64,000 nt of DNA from the NCBI RefSeq assembly GCF_027943255.1, contig NC_072893.1, forward strand, positions 3,968,001 to 4,032,000, given 5' to 3'. A model generated the notes under the pieces. The model did not search any database and was not told where the DNA came from. It saw only the letters and a list, made by a program, of their open reading frames with translations. This document shows positions 58,010 to 64,000 of this stretch, in pieces (the first letter of the stretch is position 1; every line of letters starts with the position of its first letter). Source of the DNA: Anastrepha obliqua. Taxonomy: Eukaryota > Arthropoda > Insecta > Diptera > Tephritidae. Made by a program: the position numbers and the translations under genes.

Positions 58010-58965
58010 ATCTGAAACGTGTCATATATTGATCAATATTTACGGTAATCACGCTGCTTCAAATACAACTTGTAAAGAGTGGTTTTGAAGCTTCCAAAGT
58101 GGCAATTTCGACGTGAGTGTTAAAGATCGCGAAGGGGCACCGAAAAAATTCAAAGATACTCAACTACAACAATTATTGGATGAAGACCCATGTCGAACCA
58201 TTGGTGATATGTCTAAAGAGTTCGATGTTGACAGATCAACCGTCGATAAACGTTTACACGCGAAGTAAATGGTCCAGACAGCAGGTAACTGGGTGCCACA
58301 TCCATCGAAGGATGAGGGATATCGAGAAATTTGGTGACGTGTGAGATGGTTCTTGAACGGCAGAAAAGAAAACGTTTTCTGCATCGCATCACCACTGGCG
58401 ATGCAAAATTGATCTATTATGATAACCCTAAGCGTCGAAAATTTTGGAGCCTGCCAGGTGAACCAGATCCATCGACAGGGGGAACAAATAATCATGCTTC
58501 AAAGGTTATGTTGTACGTCTGGTGGAATCAGAAGGGTGTCATTTAATATGAACTCCTTAAACCATCTGAAACCATCAGTGGTGATCGTTACCGACTGCAA
58601 CTAATGCGTTTCAATCGAGCTCTCAAAGAAAAGCGACCGGAATGGGACGGTAGACAAGGCCAGGTCGTTGCTAAATCTGTCCAGAAATATTGAAACGGAC
58701 TGAACTGGGAAATCTTGACCGACGCGTCGTATTCCCCAGACATGGCACTCTAGGATTACCATCTGTTTCGATCAATGCAGTCAGCCCTTATTGGAGAGCG
58801 GTTCACTTCTTACGACAGCATCGCAAATTGGCTCAATGAATGAATCAAGTCAAAAGAACTCGAATATTTCATCAGAGGAATCCGTATGCTGCCTGAAAGA
58901 TGGAGTAAAGTTGTAGCTTTCAATGACACATACTTCCCATAATATCATGTATTATTTAGTTTTTT
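58010..58965 (+). pseudogene. Mariner transposase, near complete but catalytically broken
   Basis: Blocks on the + strand: FDVSVKDREGAPKKFKDTQL, LLDEDPCRTIGDMSKEFDVD, RSTVDKRLHAK, a degraded linker, FLHRITTGDAKLIYYDNPKR (first catalytic Asp), ASKVMLYVWWNQKGVI, YELLKPSETISGDRYRLQLM, RFNRALKEKRPEWDGR, then a gap where HDNAxPH should be, so the second Asp is deleted. Next come WEILTDASYSPDMAL and DYHLFRSMQSALIGERF (third Asp), and finally GIRMLPERWSKVVAFND. About four stops and frameshifts are present. It resembles mariners reported from tephritids (rosa-like), on memory only. Confidence 0.85.
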
Positions 58966-59239
58966 AAATAATTCGTAACTTTGGCTAAGAAAGGATGTAA
59001 ACTTATTCCCATACACAATATTTATTGTTTAAATATGTGCACTTGCCTGCACGTAAAGCACGGTGCTCTCACTTTTCTAAACTTACCTAGTTTCTATAAA
59101 AAAAAAAAAAATTCCTCAACCCCAACAACCTTATCTTTCCAATCCAAGAGGAAGCGGGCAATCGCGGTAATAGCGCAGACACACCAACCGGTCCGCAGTC
59201 CTCAACCATCTATGTGATCCTTCTGCCAGAAAAATTTGA

Positions 59240-59460
59240 CACACAGATGGCGCTGGAAGCAGTGTAGTAAGAAGGCGTTGTTCCTAAGCAGCGACAGGTG
59301 GGCATTCCCACTACTTAGGACGGGTAGCGGCAGGCTAATCACCTACCCTGTCAGAAAGCAAATAGATTAATGAGATCAACGCAAGACTGAGTCTTGTCGA
59401 AGCCCTATGCTTCCGAGTGGAGTAAACGCAACGGGGCAAATCTTCGGAGCTTCTTGCGCG
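59240..59460 (+). repeat. Probable dispersed LINE-associated repeat
   Basis: The stretch GGTAGCGGCAGGCTAATCAC, CTACCCTGTCAGAAAGCAAA, GTCTTGTCGAAGCCCTATGC looks like a conserved block that I recall from many tephritid sequences next to non-LTR elements. There is no reading frame to assign, and the match is from memory, so confidence is low. Confidence 0.35.
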
Positions 59461-59639
59461 TAATTAAAAATGTTTGGGGACTGGGGAATATAGAAGCCTT
59501 CGTATTCCTAAACTTTGGTCACTTCTTGCCGATCGCTTGTTTCACTCTGATGATTTGTTGACTGTAAAAGTAGGAACTAAATACTTGGCCCAGTGCGAAT
59601 AACTTATAGTGGGTAGTTACTTCCAATCCACTACAAACA

Positions 59640-59990
59640 CGCAGTGAATCTATCTTGGCTGTTAATTCAAGCTTGGCGATCATCTGGACCGAATCACTGC
59701 AGCTTGAACACGAATTTTTTGGGGCACTTTGTCACGTTTCAACAAAAGAACGCAAATGTCAATTCGGCTCAAAAGGTAATTTGTTGTCCATTCGTGTGGC
59801 ACAAATGCATTGAGCATCTTTTTAAGACCAGCCATTTCCAACGATTATCTTACTAACTTCACTGAAGAGTCTTCAGTTTCTGGGTAATGAAATGAGTTCT
59901 CTGATAATGGTCAGACACCATGATTTCAAGTTTTGGTCGGAATTTTCTACGCTTGGTCTGCCAGAGTATACCAGAGGAAGGAAGGGAGCC
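59640..59990 (-). mobile_element. Mariner remnant (linker region)
   Basis: Minus-strand translation gives LKKMLNAFVPHEWTTNYLLS, then RIDICVLLLKRDKVPQKI. This corresponds to the mariner region between DNA-binding and catalytic domains (KKLxVWVPHELTxxNLxxRIxxCxxLLKR). The catalytic domain is not found. Confidence 0.55.
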
Positions 59991-60059
59991 ACCGTTTTAC
60001 TATTGCATTCGATATACAGTATATACAAAGTAAAAAATATGTGAAAATAATTCAGAATT

Positions 60060-61110
60060 AAGAATCAATTTACTTTTCCTTGATATGGCCACGTTTTGCC
60101 TTGCCTATGGTCGTCTAGAAACGAAGCGAAAGCTGCCGGAATGTGACTTGCGAATGTTTTGACACACTCACGGTTAAAGGCTTTTTTCAGCGCCTTGAGA
60201 CTGGTAAATCTTTTAGTTCGGACCTTGCTCTCCAAAATGGCTCAAAGAGAATAATCCATCGGATTCGCGACTGGTGTGGACGTTATGTAGTCGGAACGTT
60301 GTTTTTTAACCATTCTTGGTTCACTCGAGCTTTGTGAGAAGGTGCCGAGTCCTGTTGAAACATGCATGGTCTGCCACCGACATATTTGTCAGCCTATGGC
60401 TTAAAAAACAATCTCCCGAATACTTTCTCGATAACATTTCACATTTACCTTGACGCCAGGCTAGATGAAAACGATTGGAGAGCGCCCATCTGCGGTAACA
60501 GCGGAAAAAGGACCAGGCGGGTGCTGCCTCCTGGTGGCCAATCGATGACTCAAATACTCGTATGAACGGTCGGGCAAATAAACCCTTCGTTTTGGGAGCT
60601 TACGAATTGCTCAATTCGATAATTTACCGCTTTCGACCAAGCGAAGCAACTCCTTCGCTCTCTCAAGTCTGACTTGTTGCTGCTTTGGTGTGAGATCATG
60701 CGCCTTTTGGATCTTGTAAGGCTTGACTTGGAGATCATTTTTCAGTATGCGGCGGATGCTAGAGTCAGATATTTTTAGTTCTTTCGCCGTTTGATTGGTA
60801 CTTCGTCGGGGATTTCGCTCAAGTCGCTCCTTCCCTTTTTGAACCATTTCGCGTGACGTCGCAGTCTTTTGATGACCCCCTCCATGACGTTTCGCGATGC
60901 TACCAGTATCCTTGTAACGAGTAATGGTACGATAAATAAAAACTTTATTTACTTTAAAGTGCTCAAACTCACAAACAATCGTTCGTTTTGATTTTCCAGC
61001 GAAATATAATGCAATCACTCTATTACGTTTGAAATCCATTACTGATTTCCTTTTTTCGCGTTTACTCTCGGCAAAATGCTTCCGTGCGCTTGTAAACAAT
61101 ACTCTGGACT
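60060..61110 (-). pseudogene. Tc1-like transposase, decayed full-length copy
   Basis: The N-terminal half is one open frame, 61099-60611 (162 aa): FKRNRVIALYFAGKSKRTIV, HFKVNKVFIYRTITRYKDTG, KRHGGGHQKTATSREMVQKG, SDSSIRRILKNDLQVKPYKI, VRLERAKELLRLVESGKLSN. These are paired helix-turn-helix units plus a GGG linker. Past it the frame breaks, but ADHACFNRTRHLLTKLE (from a FQQDxAPxHKA site) and later C-terminal pieces can be followed to about 60060. The first catalytic motif is not found and the second is destroyed (FNRT in place of FQQD). The domain order and linker fit the Tc1/mariner superfamily. Confidence 0.78.
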
Positions 61111-61679
61111 GGCATTTAGCCCACTAACAGGCAGCTGATGCCCGTGCATCATTGATTGACAAGTTTTGAATTTTTATTTATTTTTTAATTTAAATTATTT
61201 TTTTATAATACCATATAACGCAAAGTTTCGACTCTGTACAAAATTTATAGAAATTCGCCGAATTTTCATCAAAATTTCAAACTGTTTAGCAGTGTTTCTG
61301 GAAGTGCAAGTCTCAAGTGGCTCAATAATTACGTTGAATTTTGACAATTTTTTTTTTGCTCAAATGCTCAAAAGTTTTTATGTAATTTTTTGGAGCACCT
61401 TTGAGCTTAAGAGTTTGTGTGGGCTCGGTAGATGGCGTTGAGGTCGAAATATCCAAAAAATGAAAACATTATTTTAAGCCTGAGAAAAAGCTATTATGGA
61501 TCAAATTAGTTTCGATAGATGGTACCCATATCAATATAATTTAAAACAGGATATTGCTCGAAATTCGCCTATAGTTCTTCGAAAACAACGGCAATAATAT
61601 TGATTGTCATAACAAAATAAAGCAAAAAACTTAGATAAAAATGATTTAATTTTTTGTTACATTATTTGCAATTATTTAT
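61111..61679. other. No feature seen
   Basis: Very AT-rich sequence. The + strand frame at 61166-61441 follows base composition and shows no domain. Confidence 0.4.
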
Positions 61680-61985
61680 AAACGAAAAATTATATTGGAC
61701 AGATGCCCACCGCGACCTCCGTTGTAGATGTCGATTCATTCATCAACATTTTCCATCCTGGCAGAATTTGAGTGGTAATGCTGTAATTGATTCAATTGGC
61801 TCCTTATAGATTCTATCTATAGCATACGAGTATTTCCACAAAAAATAACCCATTAAAGTTAAATTGCCGAATATGGTTAGCAATGAATTAATTTTTTCGG
61901 TAGCAGTGTTACGTGTGGCATCACTTGCTGAAACCACAAGCCAGTGATATCCATATCAATGACAGACCAAACATCTCTCTATAGC
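61680..61985 (-). mobile_element. IS630/mariner transposase C-terminal remnant
   Basis: Minus strand: DITGLWFQQ followed by a broken ATCHTA-like region (HVT/TATEKINSLLTIFGN in two frames), then YFLWKYSYAIDRIYKEPIES (the LDYFLWGYVK motif), then LPLKFCQ and, in another frame, GRGGHLSNIIF, the terminal RGGHxxxIIF signature. An open frame of 64 codons (61937-61743) could be mistaken for a membrane protein because of the hydrophobic FLWKYSYAID stretch. Context shows it is a transposase piece. Confidence 0.65.
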
Positions 61986-62399
61986 GTATAGGTAGTACCG
62001 TTATTTCCAACCGAATTTTCAAAAAAAAGAAAGTCAAGTCACGCCTCGAGATCACATACTGCACTGAACAATGAGTTATTGAGCATATAAAGGATTTCAG
62101 AAGCCCAAATGCGGGTTTATTTGGCTTGATGGAGTATCCGAACCCTCCAACTTGTAAGGTTTCAAAGCCAAATCCTTACGAAAAATTCGCCATGTGGACG
62201 TTGTGGATCGGTCCTGTTGTTGCGAGTGTTGACGATAAGCCTGGTAAATAAAGAAATTTATCGAGCCCTGTCTATGTTGGTGGTTGCTACATCAACAAGT
62301 ACGGAAGGTGAGGTAGTGCTGGCTGATCTGTAAAAATATTTCACTTAGACCTCTATGTTCCATTGTGTTACCAGTGCTACGTATTTGGAGTCGAAGATA
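61986..62399. other. No feature seen
   Basis: No coding or repeat motif recognised. Confidence 0.4.
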
Positions 62400-62620
62400 C
62401 TATTTTATGTAATTCTTAATGCACGACTTCGCGAGTTTCAACAAGCCGTTCAGCCTTTTGTCAGCAATAGCCTTCAAGGATAAAAAATATGTTCATCCTA
62501 GGTGCATCTGTTAAGCTTTACAAAGAGCAGGACAGTGGCAAAGTAGGTGTTCCAAAGTACCCCTAGTATTAGCTTCGTTCGCATCGCTCTGGAATAATCC
62601 GATTTTGGCTGCGTGATGTG
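62400..62620 (-). mobile_element. LINE C-terminal zinc-knuckle fragment
   Basis: Minus strand: TRGTLEHLLCHCPALCKA, then IADKRLNGLLKLAKSC. This is the ExxEHxLCxCPAL motif and following helix of I/R1/LOA-type LINE ORF2 proteins. Only about 70 residues survive. Confidence 0.55.
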
Positions 62621-62639
62621 GGGCAGCGAGGCAATAGAA

Positions 62640-62735
62640 AACCTCCGAATGTATTTCTGCTATGAAAAAGCTCCTCATAAAAACTATTTGCCTTTCGGAG
62701 TCGTCTTAAAACTGCAGGTTTCTCAAGTTGTGTAG
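62640..62735 (+). mobile_element. tRNA-derived SINE, 3' body fragment
   Basis: Contains ACCTCCGAATGTATTTCTGC, TATGAAAAAGCTCCTCATAA, AAACTATTTGCCTTTCGGAG and TCGTCTTAAAACTGCAGGTT. The tRNA head is missing. It is the same body as at 44480-44590 and 5520-5600. Confidence 0.72.
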
Positions 62736-64000
62736 CTGTGCAGAATCAACATTATTTATTTTTTTAATATAGCATAAAAAACCAAGTCTCTTCTTTTTAC
62801 CGGAAGTGTTAATAATATTTGACCTAACACGTTGTTCAGATTGCCGGCTGAGTTCATGAGGTTGAGGTTTTGTTGTAAATTGGCATATCGGTTTTATTGT
62901 TCGCGCTGCGTGTGATATGAGAGCAATTTGTTTACAATAGCGATCCGGAAAACTGATATTGTCGTAAAATGACTGACTGGAAGAGCGTAAGCATACTCGT
63001 ACATGTGAAATAAGCGGGTGAAATGTCGCTGCCGATTCCCCAATAGCATAGCAGCCAAAGCTACTCTCAAAATTTTTCCTCGGCTGGCTAAATCTTGTAG
63101 CCTTTCATTCTAGGATCTATATCACATATTGAGCTTATTTCTTTGCTCGCCCGAGGTTGCCCGCGGGTGCCCGAAACTACCCATTTTGTGTTTCTTCTGT
63201 CGATTTTCAGGCTGTTGAGTGCACCTTTGAGAAAGTTATTTATGTATGCCACTAGCCTTTAATTCATGGTTACTTGAAGAGTTTTTCATTATTAAATCGT
63301 ATCGGAAGAGGTTAAATCTACTGTTTCGCCTAGGCGAAAAGTGCCGGCTAAAACTACACCAACAGGTGTGCAGAACCCAAGGGCTCCCAGTACACTTTTC
63401 TAATCTGACAAATTCTTTTAACAAAAAAATCAGCGGTACTGCGGTTTTGCCAAGGGCTTTAGACACTGGCACAGATTCGCGTTTTATGTTTACTGCTTCC
63501 AAAGACGCAGGCTATACTTATATATACATACATATGTATGTGTATTATCTGCATGTGTTGAGATAAGATTGAAATTAATAATTTATTCCTTGCAGTCTAT
63601 ATTTATAGAACCATCATTTTTTATTGGCGCACAAAAAGCGCCCTTTGTTCGCAAGTTTAAAGAGGCTACGTGTTACGTGAAACCTTATTGTTTTTGCTAT
63701 CCTATTTCATGTATCTGCATATTTGATTACCAAAAGCTGAACGATAGTTTTCCAGTTATTTGCATTTCCGCCATTTCCTTATTCCACTCTCGGCATTCAA
63801 GCTGCGCGCTAAATTTATTTTTTATTGTCTTATTCTAATGCCATTCCTGCATATGTGCGGATATGCAGGCATCTTCCTTGAGCGATGTAAGCAAATCTCT
63901 AAGCGTCTATGAATTATTTATGCCTGCCCAGCAGTGCACAGCCAAATGTGTGCGTTGCGCGTGCACGGCTCCAATGAAAATTCCCTTATACACCATTGGA
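62736..64000. other. No gene seen
   Basis: No protein-like frame; the frames at 63246-63566 and 63569-63838 lack any family feature. A short repeat shared with 53461-53660 lies at 63025-63090. A TATG/CATA-rich tract lies at about 63520-63545. Confidence 0.4.

Noticed and set aside
61743..61937. Possible membrane protein or odorant-receptor-like exon (hydrophobic FLWKYSYAID stretch)
   Set aside because: Flanking sequence gives LWFQQ and RGGHLSNIIF in neighbouring frames, so the segment is a mariner/IS630 transposase remnant (LDYFLWGYVK motif).

Overview
The window is AT-rich nuclear DNA of a higher fly, most likely a tephritid fruit fly. The evidence is one dipteran muscle actin gene with the fly-type late intron, plus a tRNA-derived SINE whose head and body I recognise from tephritid genomes. 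Genus is not resolved. There are no bacterial features, tRNA genes, rRNA genes or CRISPR arrays.

Only one host protein gene is convincing: an Act79B-like muscle actin on the + strand (CDS 23673-24597 and 24672-24877). It has an upstream promoter/leader region and a downstream AATAAA.

Nearly all other recognisable content is decayed transposable elements. Non-LTR retrotransposons: a near-full-length Jockey-type element (9575-13511); RTE-like or related fragments (1-1060, 3230-3600, 30846-32055, 40020-40900, 50090-51180, 57340-57720); Jockey/CR1-like reverse transcriptases (28930-30530, 52010-53460); and many C-terminal RNase H/zinc-knuckle pieces of I/R1/LOA-type elements (1500-2080, 6270-7256, 8480-8800, 26490-27137, 27753-28020, 41390-41830, 42090-42380, 53680-54738, 54745-54960, 62400-62620). 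DNA elements: at least nine Tc1/mariner/IS630 remnants, a pogo/Tigger-like deletion derivative (46864-47427), a long inverted-repeat element (20114-20574), two TTAA-flanked MITE families nested together (13681-15318, second copy 21290-21755), and a Helentron-type (Helitron2) helicase tail joined to an endonuclease domain (37441-38530). A tRNA-derived SINE is present in seven full or partial copies.

The layout is insertional layering. At 13681-15318 two MITEs abut at a TTAA, and one of them is split by a 5'-truncated LINE with a perfect 15-bp target-site duplication. At 28930-30530 a LINE is split by a deleted mariner. Stretches 3600-5140, 17506-19230, 21756-23400, 32056-36810, 42381-44395, 47428-49740, 54961-57240 and 62736-64000 show no supported gene; they carry simple repeats and otherwise unique-looking sequence that could hold regulatory DNA or noncoding exons. 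All calls come from reading translated sequence and family motifs by eye; no database search was possible.
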